In this document: in pieces, positions 31,342 to 39,394 of the stretch | Layout of the letters: each line of letters begins with the position of its first letter | Position numbering within the stretch: position 1 is the stretch's first letter | Assembly: GCA_021798955.1 (NCBI GenBank) | Contig: JAJZBK010000022.1 | Location: 1-39,491 of the forward strand | Direction: 5' to 3' | DNA: 39,491 nt | DNA from: Actinomycetes bacterium | GTDB lineage: Bacteria; Actinomycetota; Acidimicrobiia; Acidimicrobiales; RAAP-2 | Notes under the pieces: generated by a model | Told to the model about the DNA's origin: nothing | Seen by the model: the letters and a program-made list of their open reading frames with translations, nothing else | Database searches by the model: none | Program-made: the position numbers and the translations under genes

Positions 31342-32535
31342 TCATCGAGGCCCGGCCTGGTCGGCAGCCGGGGTGGTCGGCGCCGCGTGCGAAGCCTGGA
31401 AAGCCTCCCCGGTGCGAACGGCCCAGGTCGTCCGGCCGGCGACCACCAGCCAGAACAGCCCGAGCAGCACGAACAGCACGCCACCGGCCCACTCGAGGCC
31501 GACGAGGTTCCACGACGTAGCAAGCGCGAGGGTGGCCACGGTGTAGGCGCCGACGGGGAAGGTGAACCCCCACCAGCCGAGCCCGTAGGGGAGTGGCCCC
31601 GAACGGAGGTAGTGGACGAGGAGCAGCACCGCGGCCGCCAGCCACCAGACCCCGAAGCCCCACAAGGCAGTCGCCGCCAGCTTCGACAGTGTCGCAACGG
31701 CTGGCTCGGCGGGGCCGAAGGCGCTGACGCCGACGGAGGCCAGCTTGATCAGGGCGAGGGCTCCGACACCGATCGGGCCCAGGCCGATCCACAGCGAGGG
31801 CGCCAGGCTGGCGTGAGGGAGCGAGTGGAGGATCAGTCGGTGGTGGAGCATCGCCACGATGAGCAGGTAGAGCAAGAAGCCCATCCCCCAGAAGCCATAC
31901 GAGGTCAGCAGGAGCGCCCGGGCGACCGCCGGCGAGGCGCTCGGGACGAGTGGCACGAGCACGAGTGGGACCACGATGTTCACCACCGGAGGGATGAACC
32001 AGCCGCCGTTCACCGTCTCGAGGACGAGCTCGGAACGCACGAAGAGCAGGTAGGCGAACAGGACGCTCATGACGAAGGCGAGGGGGATCCCCACCCAGTC
32101 GAGGCCGGCGACCAGGTCGTGGACCGTCGAGGGGGAGAACCACGTCGGCCCGACCGCCGCGGCAGCCGCTGCCAGCACCAGGATCCCGCCAGGCACCGTG
32201 CCGAAGAGCGCCCCCACCATCGGGTCTCGGAAGTCGGCGAGCACGGCGTCGCGGTGCCAGAGGAGGCGGCCGACGTAGCCGGCACCGAGCACGACGGCCA
32301 GCACGACCGACAGCACGACCATCGCCTGGCCGAGGGTACGGGCCGGCTGAGCGAGGGCGGCGATGCCGCCTGGGTTCATCGAGGCGGCAACGCCGACGAT
32401 GGCCGTCCCCATCACTGCACCGAACCATCCCGGATGGAAGCCGCTGAGGCGGGTGAGCGAAGCAGCTTGGTCCTCCGCCGGCGAAGCGAGCCCTTCGGCC
32501 TCGGCTTGGCCCTGCTCGAGTGTGGTCGTGCGCAT
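31342..32535 (-). CDS. TDT-family (TehA/SLAC1/Mae1-like) membrane transporter
   Basis: 397 residues with about ten helices. Family features: the N-terminal FHPGWFGAVMGTAIVGVA, WFIPPVVNIVVPLVLVPLV, SYGFWGMGFLLYLLIVAMLH and the C-terminal GWWGFTFPVGAYTVATLALA. The TDT family moves anions such as malate, sulfite, chloride or tellurite-related species. ATG 32535 follows GGAGAG; a longer frame upstream runs through regulatory DNA. Two different candidate regulatory sites lie upstream (CsoR-like dyad and tandem DosR-like boxes). Confidence 0.88.
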   Translation of the reverse strand: MRTTTLEQGQAEAEGLASPAEDQAASLTRLSGFHPGWFGAVMGTAIVGVAASMNPGGIAALAQPARTLGQAMVVLSVVLAVVLGAGYVGRLLWHRDAVLADFRDPMVGALFGTVPGGILVLAAAAAAVGPTWFSPSTVHDLVAGLDWVGIPLAFVMSVLFAYLLFVRSELVLETVNGGWFIPPVVNIVVPLVLVPLVPSASPAVARALLLTSYGFWGMGFLLYLLIVAMLHHRLILHSLPHASLAPSLWIGLGPIGVGALALIKLASVGVSAFGPAEPAVATLSKLAATALWGFGVWWLAAAVLLLVHYLRSGPLPYGLGWWGFTFPVGAYTVATLALATSWNLVGLEWAGGVLFVLLGLFWLVVAGRTTWAVRTGEAFQASHAAPTTPAADQAGPR

Positions 32536-32552
32536 CGGGGCTCTCCGATCCA

Positions 32553-32568
32553 ATACCCCGGTGGGTAT
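32553..32568. promoter_or_regulatory. CsoR/RcnR/CstR-type dyad upstream of the TDT gene
   Basis: ATACCC-CGGT-GGGTAT is a perfect 6-bp-arm inverted repeat 18-33 bp before the ATG. GC-tract dyads flanked by TA (TACCC...GGGTA) are the operator type of CsoR/RcnR/CstR (DUF156) repressors, which sense Cu, Ni/Co or persulfide. No such repressor gene is in the window. Confidence 0.5.
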
Positions 32569-32605
32569 CTCTCTTGTCTGAACGCGTCCCGCTCCCCGTC
32601 CATCT

Positions 32606-32681
32606 CGTCCCCCGCCAAAAAGGGCCAAAGGTCCCCTCGTCCCCCACCGAAACGGGCCTAAGGTCCCCTCGTCTCCCGCCG
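32606..32681 (-). promoter_or_regulatory. Two DosR-like boxes in a 32-bp direct repeat
   Basis: A 32-bp unit is repeated at 32606-32637 and 32638-32669, with the start of a third copy. Each full unit contains a near-palindrome; on the minus strand they read GGGACCTTTGGCCC (32622-32635) and GGGACCTTAGGCCC (32654-32667), matching the DosR core GGGACTWWAGTCCC at 11 and 12 of 14 positions. The 32-bp spacing places both on the same DNA face. They lie 87-132 bp upstream of the TDT transporter ATG. Confidence 0.45.
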
Positions 32682-32833
32682 TCCATCCGTCGCGCCGCAG
32701 GCCGAGGAGCGGGAGCGGCTATGCTTGGCGTGATGCCGCGGGTTCTCCCGCTGGCGGCTGGCGGAACTGATGCCAGCCAGGCCCACGAGACGTCCATCGA
32801 GTCGGCCTTCTTCCCCTGACCGACTGGAGTCTC

Positions 32834-34201
32834 ATGGCTACGTCCTCTTCTGCCTTGTCACCTGCCGTGACGCCGGTCCGCTTCGCGGACCTCGGCGTCC
32901 CTCCCGTGCTGGCCACCGCGCTCGAGCGCCGGGGGATCGTCACCGCGTTCCCCGTCCAGGCCGCCACCCTGCCCGACTGCCTGGCCGGGCGCGACGTCTG
33001 CGGGAAGGCTCCCACCGGTGCCGGCAAGACGCTCGCCTTCGCGCTGGCGATCCTGTCCCGGTTGGCGGCGTCGCCTCCCGCAGGGCGCAAGGGCCGCCGG
33101 CAGCCGTCCGCCCTCGTCCTCGTCCCCACCCGTGAGCTCGCCGCACAGATCGAGGAGGTCATGGCTCCCCTGGCCGCGGCCATCGGCGCCCGGGTGGCCT
33201 CGGTGTACGGCGGCGTCGGGTACGGCAAGCAGGTGTCGGCCCTGCGCAACGGGGTCGACGTGCTCGTCGCCTGCCCGGGGCGGCTCACCGACCTGGTCGA
33301 GCGCGGCTCGGCCACGCTCTCCCACGTCGACATGGTGGTGATCGACGAGGCCGACCGGATGGCCGACATGGGCTTCCTCCCCGTCGTGCGACGGCTGGTC
33401 GACCGGACGAGCCCCTCGCGTCAGACCCTGCTCTTCTCGGCCACGCTGGAGGGGCCGGTCGACAAGTTGGTGCGCGACTACCAGCGTGACCCGGCACGTC
33501 ACGACGTCGTAGCGTCCGACGCCGACCAAGGCGATGTCTCCCATCACTTCTGGCGGGTCGAGTCCCACGACCGGGTCGCCGTGACGACCGACGTGGTCAC
33601 CGCCCGGGGCCCGGCAGTGGTCTTCTGTCGTACCAAGCGAGGTGCCGACCGCCTGTCGGACCGCCTCAGCCGGTCGGGCCTGGCGTCAGCTGCCATCCAC
33701 GGAGACCGCTCCCAGAGCCAGCGTGAGCGTGCCCTGGAGGCGTTTCGTGACGGTCGGCTCGACGTGCTCGTCGCCACCGACATCGCCGCTCGAGGGATCC
33801 ACGTCGACGCCGTCCCGCTGGTGGTCCACTTCGACCCGCCCGCTGATGTCACCGACTACGTCCACCGATCGGGTCGTACTGGCAGAGCCGGGGCCGACGG
33901 GACGGTCGTATCGCTCGTCGGGAGCGCGCAGCTCGCCGCTGCCAAGGTGATCCAGCGCCGGCTGGGCCTCGCCGGTGGGCTCTCTTCGCCGGACGTCCCT
34001 GCCCTTGCCAGCGTCGCCGGCACCTTGGCCGGAGACCGGGTGGGAGCGCTGCGGCAGCGGGGTGGGTCGGGCGTGTCGTCGTCGAGGCCGAAGGGTGGGT
34101 CGGGCGTGTCGTCGTCGAGGCCGAAGGGTGGGTCGGGCGTGTCGTCGTCGAGGCCGAAGGGTGGGTCGGGCCACCGGGGCCGTCGTCCGACGGCCCGCTG
34201 A
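32834..34201 (+). CDS. DEAD-box ATP-dependent RNA helicase
   Basis: 455 residues. Motifs in order: Q-type FADLGVPPVLATAL, motif I APTGAGKT, Ia VPTRELAAQ, Ib CPGRL, II DEAD (VVIDEADRMADMGF), III SAT (LLFSATLEG), IV VVFCRTKRGADRL, V VATDIAARGIHV and VI YVHRSGRTGRAG. The core ends near residue 365; a basic C-terminal tail ends in GGSGVSSSRPK repeats and GHRGRRPTAR, likely an RNA-binding disordered tail. Unwinds structured RNA, e.g. in ribosome assembly or decay. ATG 32834 has a CTGGAG nearby. Confidence 0.95.
   Translation: MATSSSALSPAVTPVRFADLGVPPVLATALERRGIVTAFPVQAATLPDCLAGRDVCGKAPTGAGKTLAFALAILSRLAASPPAGRKGRRQPSALVLVPTRELAAQIEEVMAPLAAAIGARVASVYGGVGYGKQVSALRNGVDVLVACPGRLTDLVERGSATLSHVDMVVIDEADRMADMGFLPVVRRLVDRTSPSRQTLLFSATLEGPVDKLVRDYQRDPARHDVVASDADQGDVSHHFWRVESHDRVAVTTDVVTARGPAVVFCRTKRGADRLSDRLSRSGLASAAIHGDRSQSQRERALEAFRDGRLDVLVATDIAARGIHVDAVPLVVHFDPPADVTDYVHRSGRTGRAGADGTVVSLVGSAQLAAAKVIQRRLGLAGGLSSPDVPALASVAGTLAGDRVGALRQRGGSGVSSSRPKGGSGVSSSRPKGGSGVSSSRPKGGSGHRGRRPTAR
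34061..34170. repeat. 33-bp tandem repeat, 3.3 copies, coding
   Basis: Identical 33-bp units begin GGTGGGTCGGGCGTGTCGTC at 34061, 34094 and 34127, with a partial copy at 34160. Each encodes the 11-residue GGSGVSSSRPK in the helicase tail, adding a positive charge and Ser cluster per copy. Confidence 0.95.
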
Positions 34202-34311
34202 ACGCCGAGACTGCCATCTTGCCGCCCGGGTGACGGCGGGTTCTGCCACGCCTGCTCGGCGTGGTGCCACCATGGGGCCGAAGCTCCCCGTCCGTCACAT
34301 CGGGAGGACCC

Positions 34312-34875
34312 ATGGAACCGAGGCCGACTGCCCCCCGCATCCCACCGCTCGCCCCGGCCGACCGGTCACCGTCGGCTCAGTCCCTGCTCGAGGGGGTGGT
34401 CGTGGCCGGTAGCGAGGCCAACATCTTCACGACGTTGGTGCGGGCCGAGGGGCTGACTCGGCGGTGGCTGCCGTTCGGCGGCAGGTTGCTCAACGGCAAG
34501 CTCCCTGCCCGCGACCGCGAGCTGCTCATCCTGCGGACCGCCTGGAACTGCCGGGCCGAGTACGAGTGGGCCCAGCACGTGGGGTTGGCTCGAGCGGCCG
34601 GCCTCAACGATGTGGAGATTGCCCGGGTGCCAAGCAGCCAGGATCCCGACTGGGGGGAACGTGACCAGGTCCTCCTGGACGCTGCCGACGAGCTGCACGC
34701 GTCGTGGTGCGTGTCGGCTGACACCTGGCAGGCGCTGACCGATCGCTACGACGAGCAGCAGTTGATCGAGCTCCCCATGCTCGTCGGCCACTACCACATG
34801 GTCGCCATGACGCTGAACACCTTGGGAGTGGCTCTCGACGACGGCCTCGTTGGCTTTCCCGACGTTCCCGACTGA
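34312..34875 (+). CDS. Carboxymuconolactone-decarboxylase/AhpD-like protein
   Basis: 187 residues; ATG 34312 has GGGAGG 4 nt upstream. The CMD core is RELLILRTAWNCRAEYEWAQ followed by HVGLARAAGL: the first Cys and the His of the AhpD-like pattern (C-x2-C-x3-H) are kept, but the second Cys position reads Glu/Tyr. The family covers decarboxylases and alkylhydroperoxidase partners; with a single Cys a peroxidase role is doubtful. Stands alone downstream of the helicase. Confidence 0.82.
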   Translation: MEPRPTAPRIPPLAPADRSPSAQSLLEGVVVAGSEANIFTTLVRAEGLTRRWLPFGGRLLNGKLPARDRELLILRTAWNCRAEYEWAQHVGLARAAGLNDVEIARVPSSQDPDWGERDQVLLDAADELHASWCVSADTWQALTDRYDEQQLIELPMLVGHYHMVAMTLNTLGVALDDGLVGFPDVPD

Positions 34876-34948
34876 TCGCCCCCCGACGCTCGCGACCCCA
34901 ACGGGTGCCCGACAGACGGTGGCGTGGTTGCCCGGACCGTCCAGGGCG

Positions 34949-35272
34949 TCAGGGCTTGTTGCGCTCGTCGGGTAGCTCGACCGCCGTCGCCTCGATAGGC
35001 CGGTCGCCGGTCGGGGCGAACCGGACGACGGTGCGGAACGCCTGTGCCATGGTGACTGCGTGCTCGCGACGCCGACGGCGGTAAGCGGGCGAGAGCGTGG
35101 CAAGCACCCGGCTGACCCCGATGGCGACCCCGACGACCAGCATGGCGGCAAGGCCCACTGCGGTGAGCACGGCGAGGACGGCCACGGTCGCTACCACCCC
35201 CAGGAGGAACAGCACGCTGCCGGCGATCCCGTGGGTCCGCCGTGCCGGCCACGCTCGTCGCTGGGAGATCAC
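34949..35272 (-). CDS. Small two-helix membrane protein
   Basis: About 107 residues from GTG 35272 (weak Shine-Dalgarno). Two adjacent hydrophobic helices (IAGSVLFLLGVVATVAVLAV; TAVGLAAMLVVGVAIGVSRV) are followed by a basic stretch (YRRRRREH) and a soluble tail ending ELPDERNKP. No family recognised. The arrangement suggests an inner-membrane protein with a cytoplasmic C-terminus. The frame is open upstream to 35482 but that stretch overlaps the oxidoreductase gene and lacks gene-like composition. Confidence 0.55.
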   Translation of the reverse strand: MISQRRAWPARRTHGIAGSVLFLLGVVATVAVLAVLTAVGLAAMLVVGVAIGVSRVLATLSPAYRRRRREHAVTMAQAFRTVVRFAPTGDRPIEATAVELPDERNKP

Positions 35273-35353
35273 AAGCCCAGGGTACCGGGGACCCACGACG
35301 GGCCGACGTCGCAGCGCCAGGACGACCGGCGGCTGTCCTGGTAGACCGGGGCC

Positions 35354-36238
35354 ATGGACCTCGACCTCCACGTGCACCGCTTCGACTGGGCGGGTGGTCC
35401 CGCCGGGATCGGTCCGGCGGTGGCCGACCTGGCTCGGCGAGCGGAGGCCATCGGTGTGCGGACCCAGTCCTTCATGGACCACTACTTCCAGATGGACTGG
35501 ATGGCTCCGGCCTCGGACCCCATGCTCGAGGGGTACACCGCGCTCGGCTTCGTGGCGGGGGTGACCAGTCGGCTACGGCTCCGGCTGCTCGTGACCGGGG
35601 TCACCTATCGACACCCCGGGCTCCTCGCCAAGATCGTCACCACGCTCGACGTGCTCTCGGGTGGACGGGCCGAGCTCGGCATCGGGGCGGCCTGGTACGA
35701 ACGCGAGCATCGCGGCCTGGGCGTCGCCTTTCCTCCCACCTCCGAGCGGTTCGAGCGGCTTGAAGAGGCGCTCCAGATCTGCCGGCAGCTCTGGAGCGAC
35801 GACGACGGCCCCTACGTGGGGCGCCACTACCAGCTTGCCGAGACGATCTGCTCCCCGCCGCCTGTCAGCCGCCCTTGGCCGCGGATCCTGATCGGTGGTA
35901 GCGGTGAGCGCAAGACGCTCCGCTTGGTCGCCCAGTACGCGGATGCCTGCAACCTTTTCGGGGGACCGGTGGAGATCGCCCACAAGCTCGACGTGCTGCG
36001 ACGGCACTGTGAAGCCGTCGGGCGCGACCCCAACGAGATCGAAGTGACCGCCATGTACCGCGACCTGCCTGCCGGAGCTGGAGGCAAGGAAGTACTGGCC
36101 GGTGCCGAGGAGCTCGCTCGCATCGGCGTTTCGACGCTGGTGACCGGGGCCGTCGGGGACGATCCGGGCGGGTGGTTGGAGTCGACGTTCGGACCCGTGA
36201 TGGACGACTTGGCCGCGCTCGAACCGGTCCCGCTCTAG
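35354..36238 (+). CDS. LLM-class F420-dependent oxidoreductase
   Basis: 294 residues, TIM-barrel luciferase-like monooxygenase family. Signatures: ADLARRAEAIGVRTQSFMDH at the N-terminus, VTGVTYRHPGLLAKIVTTLD with VLSGGRAELGIGAAW following, then PRILIGGSGERKTLRLVAQY. The H-P-x-x-x-A-K segment and GGR...GIGAAW are typical of F420-using members common in actinobacteria. Substrate unknown. ATG 35354 is the first start in frame. Confidence 0.88.
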   Translation: MDLDLHVHRFDWAGGPAGIGPAVADLARRAEAIGVRTQSFMDHYFQMDWMAPASDPMLEGYTALGFVAGVTSRLRLRLLVTGVTYRHPGLLAKIVTTLDVLSGGRAELGIGAAWYEREHRGLGVAFPPTSERFERLEEALQICRQLWSDDDGPYVGRHYQLAETICSPPPVSRPWPRILIGGSGERKTLRLVAQYADACNLFGGPVEIAHKLDVLRRHCEAVGRDPNEIEVTAMYRDLPAGAGGKEVLAGAEELARIGVSTLVTGAVGDDPGGWLESTFGPVMDDLAALEPVPL

Positions 36239-36391
36239 AGCCGGTCCTGCTCGAGAACCGCGCCGAGCCCGACCGGTGGGGTCCGCCCCGTCCGGGGGAA
36301 CGTCGTGCCGGGCCATCGATCAGGCACGGCGGCACCGGGAGCTACCGTAAGGGAAGACCCTCCGCTCCCGCGGTGACGACTGCGCAGCCCC

Positions 36392-37150
36392 ATGAGCCCC
36401 TTCCACCCTGCTCTTCTCCGCCCACCAGGCCCGGTCGTTGCCGACGTGCGCGTGCTGCCCCCTCGTGGCCTCAACACGTCGTGGTACCTCGACGTCAATC
36501 GCCTCGCTCGCCACACTTCGTGGGCGCACGGGTTCATGCATGCCTATGCGCTCTGGCTGGGCCCGGTGCTCCTCGCTGCCGCCTTCCTCGCCCTGTACGC
36601 CGTGGCGTGGTGGCGACGTGCGCCGCGGGCCACCGCCCTTCTCATCCTCGGGGGCGTGGGAACGCTGGTGGCCCTGGGTCTCAACCAGATCGTGGGCCAT
36701 GCCGCGGGCGAGTTGCGCCCGTACGCCACGCATCCGCGGGCGCTGGTGCTCGTCGGCAAGACGAGTGACTACTCGTTCCCCTCGGACCACTCGATCGTGG
36801 CCGGCGGGCTGACGATGTCCCTCGTGCTCGTGGCTGGGGCAGCAGTCTGGCGGTGGGGCACGCGGCGGGGTGGCGAGATCCGAAGTGGCGGCGAGGCAGG
36901 ACCCGGACGCTCCGGGGTCGTCATGGCGCTCGTCGTCGCCAACGTGGTGCTCGGCCTGTTCCTCTGCTTTGCCCGCGTCTACGTGGGCGCCCACTACCCT
37001 GGCGACGTCGTAGCCGGTTACCTGCTGTCCTCGCTGGTGGTCGTGGTGGCGTCGCTCCTGAGGCCAGTTGCCTACCGGGTCGTCGACGCCCTCGAACCGA
37101 CCGTGCTGGGCGCCATACTGCGACGGCCTGGTCGACTCGCCGCGAGCTGA
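36392..37150 (+). CDS. PAP2-superfamily membrane phosphatase
   Basis: 252 residues, about six helices. Catalytic motifs: C2 SFPSDHSIVAGG (general-acid His) and C3 ARVYVGAHYPGDVVAG (nucleophile His, Arg, Asp). Motif C1 (K-x6-R-P) reads GHAAGELRPY, keeping RP but with Gly in place of the Lys, as in some undecaprenyl-diphosphatase-like relatives. Likely dephosphorylates a lipid (di)phosphate at the membrane. The gene ends directly at the 10-bp repeat array. Confidence 0.85.
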   Translation: MSPFHPALLRPPGPVVADVRVLPPRGLNTSWYLDVNRLARHTSWAHGFMHAYALWLGPVLLAAAFLALYAVAWWRRAPRATALLILGGVGTLVALGLNQIVGHAAGELRPYATHPRALVLVGKTSDYSFPSDHSIVAGGLTMSLVLVAGAAVWRWGTRRGGEIRSGGEAGPGRSGVVMALVVANVVLGLFLCFARVYVGAHYPGDVVAGYLLSSLVVVVASLLRPVAYRVVDALEPTVLGAILRRPGRLAAS

Positions 37151-37250
37151 GCCGGGCTCGTTCCGGCTCGTTCCGGCTCGTTCCGGCTCGTTCCGGCTCG
37201 TTCCGGCTCGTTCCGGCTCGTTCCGGCTCGTTCCGGCTCGTTCCGGCTCG
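37151..37250. repeat. 10-bp tandem repeat, 9 perfect copies
   Basis: TTCCGGCTCG is repeated nine times without error from 37161 to 37250, preceded by one degenerate unit (37151-37160). The array begins right after the PAP2 stop codon and ends 40 bp before the end of the convergent Nramp gene. A 10-bp period is about one helical turn. Confidence 0.97.
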
Positions 37251-37290
37251 CAAGGGGATGCGCTCGGCGTCGTCCGGGGGCAGCGAACCG

Positions 37291-38613
37291 TTAGCGAACG
37301 CCCAGCGTGGCGGGCGCCAGTGCCAGGCTGAACCCGACGACGCCGAGGCACAACGCCCAGGTGACGACCTTGCGGGCTCCTCGCATGCGCCACTCGAGGG
37401 GCAACGCTCGCGCCTCGAGAGCGAGCAGGAAGCCCAGCACGACGGGGAGCAGGAGCGCGTTCATCAACTCGACGTCGATGCTGAGGCGGATCAGATCGGT
37501 GTTGGCCAGGACGAGCACCGCACCGAGGACGTGGACGGCGGCGTACGCGAGGTAGAAACGCGCTGTGCTGCGACTGGGCCGCTCGTTCAGCGTGTGCTGC
37601 CAGCCGAAGACCTCGGCGAGCCCCCAGGCGCCGGCGATCGACGAGACGATGGCGGCGACCAAGGCGGCACCGAGCATGCCGACGCCGAAGAGCACGGTGC
37701 CGCCGAGGTGGCCGAGCGCGCCGGTGAGCACGGTGGCCATCTGACCGACCGTGTGCAGCGATCTCCTGGGGTGACCCAGCCCGATCGTCGCCGCGACCGA
37801 CACGACGACGGCGACCATGACGGCCTGGGTGAGGACGGCCCCGACTCCGGTGTCTCGACGGACTTGGCGAATGGCATCGGTGGTGAGCCCCTTGTCGATG
37901 ACGGCGCCCTGTTGGTAGAAGACCATCCATGGCATGACGACGGCACCGATGTTGGCGGCGACGAGCAGCAGGTAGGAGCTGTGGCCGAGGGGGACAGAAC
38001 CGAGGGCTCGCAGGGCGGCTCCGGCATTTGGATGGCTGAGGGTCATGGCGACGAGGAAGAGGACCTCGGCCAGTCCGACGGCAATGGCGATCCGTTCGAC
38101 GCGCCGGTAGCTACCGGTCAGCATCAGCGAGAGCAGGAAGACGGTGGCCAGCGGGACGCTGACCAGTGGCGGGACCCCGAAGAGGGCTCCGACGCCGGCG
38201 ATCCCGGCCAACTCCGTGAGGAGGGCGCCGATTGCCGAGACGAAGAGCGAGATCGCCGACACCAGTCCCCACCCGCGACCGAAACGTTCGCGGATGAGTG
38301 CTCCGTGGCCCTTGCCGGTCACGATCCCGAGACGCACCGTCATCTCCTGGGTGACGTAGAGGACGGGGATGAGGACGAGCTGAGGCAGGATCATCCGGTA
38401 CCCCCACCGGGCGCCCGACTGTCCGGCCGTGACGAGCGACCCGGCATCCGTGTCGGCCAGCATGACCACGAGCCCCGTTCCCCAGGTGGCGAACAGGCTC
38501 AGCCGGACCAGGTGCCGTCGTCGGGCGGCATTGGCGACACCGGCGAGCGCGGGCTCAGCCGGCGCGACGCCCGAAGCTCCTGCCGGCACGAGCTGCCCTG
38601 GCGGGTCAGCCAT
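37291..38613 (-). CDS. Nramp-family divalent metal transporter, atypical binding site
   Basis: 440 residues; ATG 38613 has GGAGG 5 nt upstream. About eleven helices in the Nramp (SLC11) fold. TM1 has DTDAGSLVTAGQSGARWGY where classical Nramps have D-P-G-N; TM6 has NIGAVVMPWMVFYQQGAVID where classical ones have A-x-x-M-P-H. The TM1 Asp is kept but Pro-Gly-Asn is altered and the His is replaced by Trp. This resembles Nramp-related proteins that lack the Mn/Fe selectivity site, some of which carry Mg2+. The metal is therefore uncertain. Confidence 0.85.
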   Translation of the reverse strand: MADPPGQLVPAGASGVAPAEPALAGVANAARRRHLVRLSLFATWGTGLVVMLADTDAGSLVTAGQSGARWGYRMILPQLVLIPVLYVTQEMTVRLGIVTGKGHGALIRERFGRGWGLVSAISLFVSAIGALLTELAGIAGVGALFGVPPLVSVPLATVFLLSLMLTGSYRRVERIAIAVGLAEVLFLVAMTLSHPNAGAALRALGSVPLGHSSYLLLVAANIGAVVMPWMVFYQQGAVIDKGLTTDAIRQVRRDTGVGAVLTQAVMVAVVVSVAATIGLGHPRRSLHTVGQMATVLTGALGHLGGTVLFGVGMLGAALVAAIVSSIAGAWGLAEVFGWQHTLNERPSRSTARFYLAYAAVHVLGAVLVLANTDLIRLSIDVELMNALLLPVVLGFLLALEARALPLEWRMRGARKVVTWALCLGVVGFSLALAPATLGVR

Positions 38614-38702
38614 GGTCACCTCCTCCGTGCCGCTCCCGCTGCGCTGCCCCAGCAGACGCCCTGGCTCCTGTCAAAGTTAGGTGTTGCGAATACAATCAGA
38701 TA

Positions 38703-38718
38703 GGAATACCTCTATTCC
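38703..38718. promoter_or_regulatory. Inverted repeat upstream of the Nramp gene
   Basis: GGAATA-CCTC-TATTCC is a perfect 6-bp-arm dyad, 90-105 bp upstream of the Nramp ATG in an AT-rich stretch (38671-38720). It is a candidate operator for a metal-responsive repressor; the regulator is not in the window. Confidence 0.45.
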
Positions 38719-38791
38719 AGTCGAGGCGGCTGACGGTGCGTTCGCAGTCAGCGACGCGCTGCCTCTCGGGCGTCCCTCCTGGTTCGAGCCG

Positions 38792-39250
38792 TCAGGCGGG
38801 GTTCGACACGATGCGCTCGGGTCGGACGAGGACGGCGACCCGACGCTGCTCGGCCATGACGCGGTCGTACTCGCCCCAGTCGCCGTGCTCGCCACCTGCG
38901 GCGCGGAAGACCGCCCTCAGCAGGCTGGGCAGGGCCGAGGGATCGACGCCCTCGAGCGGGTCGTCGGGGCCGGCGAGGTCGCAGCCACCCTCGACCGCCA
39001 CCCACTGCCACCCGGCACGGAAGACCATGGTGGCCCGGGGCCGGCGCCGCAGGTTGGCGAGCTTGGCCCGGCCGTAGGTGACGAACCCGACCACCAGCCT
39101 TCCCGAGACGGGGTGGGGGAGGACCCCGGCATTGACGACCGACGACTGCACGGAGCCATCAGCACGCGTGGTCGAGACGACGGCGAGGTGGTGGTCGCCG
39201 GCGGCGACCTCTTCGACCATCGCGAGCTCAGGTGCTCCACGGTGCTCCAC
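38792..39250 (-). CDS. PPOX-class (pyridoxamine 5'-phosphate oxidase-like) protein
   Basis: 152 residues; GTG 39250 has GGAGG 8 nt upstream (ATG 39220 is an alternative). Split-barrel fold typical of F420/FMN-dependent PPOX proteins: HLAVVSTTRADGSVQSSVVN, GRLVVGFVTYGRAKLANLRR, RPRATMVFRAGWQWVAVEGG and a C-terminal RRVAVLVRPERIV. The K-L-x-N-L-R-R-x-P-R-A-T motif is characteristic of the family. Reduces an unknown substrate. Confidence 0.85.
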   Translation of the reverse strand: MEHRGAPELAMVEEVAAGDHHLAVVSTTRADGSVQSSVVNAGVLPHPVSGRLVVGFVTYGRAKLANLRRRPRATMVFRAGWQWVAVEGGCDLAGPDDPLEGVDPSALPSLLRAVFRAAGGEHGDWGEYDRVMAEQRRVAVLVRPERIVSNPA

Positions 39251-39360
39251 GGTGCGATCCTCCCACTGCCGCCGACGGTGCGGCACGCAGCGCACCAGGG
39301 TGCGCGGCGTCGCACGCCATGCGGAGGTCCTCCGTAAGGCGATGGATGGGGCTCCGCGGA

Positions 39361-39382
39361 GGTTTTAGCTTGTAACTAAACC
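39361..39382. terminator. Hairpin next to the transposase fragment
   Basis: GGTTTTAG (39361-39368) can pair with CTAAACC (39376-39382) with one bulged T, 13 nt beyond the transposase stop. Could be a terminator or part of the mobile element's end; undecided. Confidence 0.3.
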
Positions 39383-39394
39383 CTGTCGACCAGG

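Noticed and set aside
36853..38703. 616-residue plus-strand ORF over the Nramp gene
   Set aside because: It runs through the 10-bp repeat and is the complement of a clear Nramp coding frame; composition is Asp/Glu/Gly/Arg shadow type.
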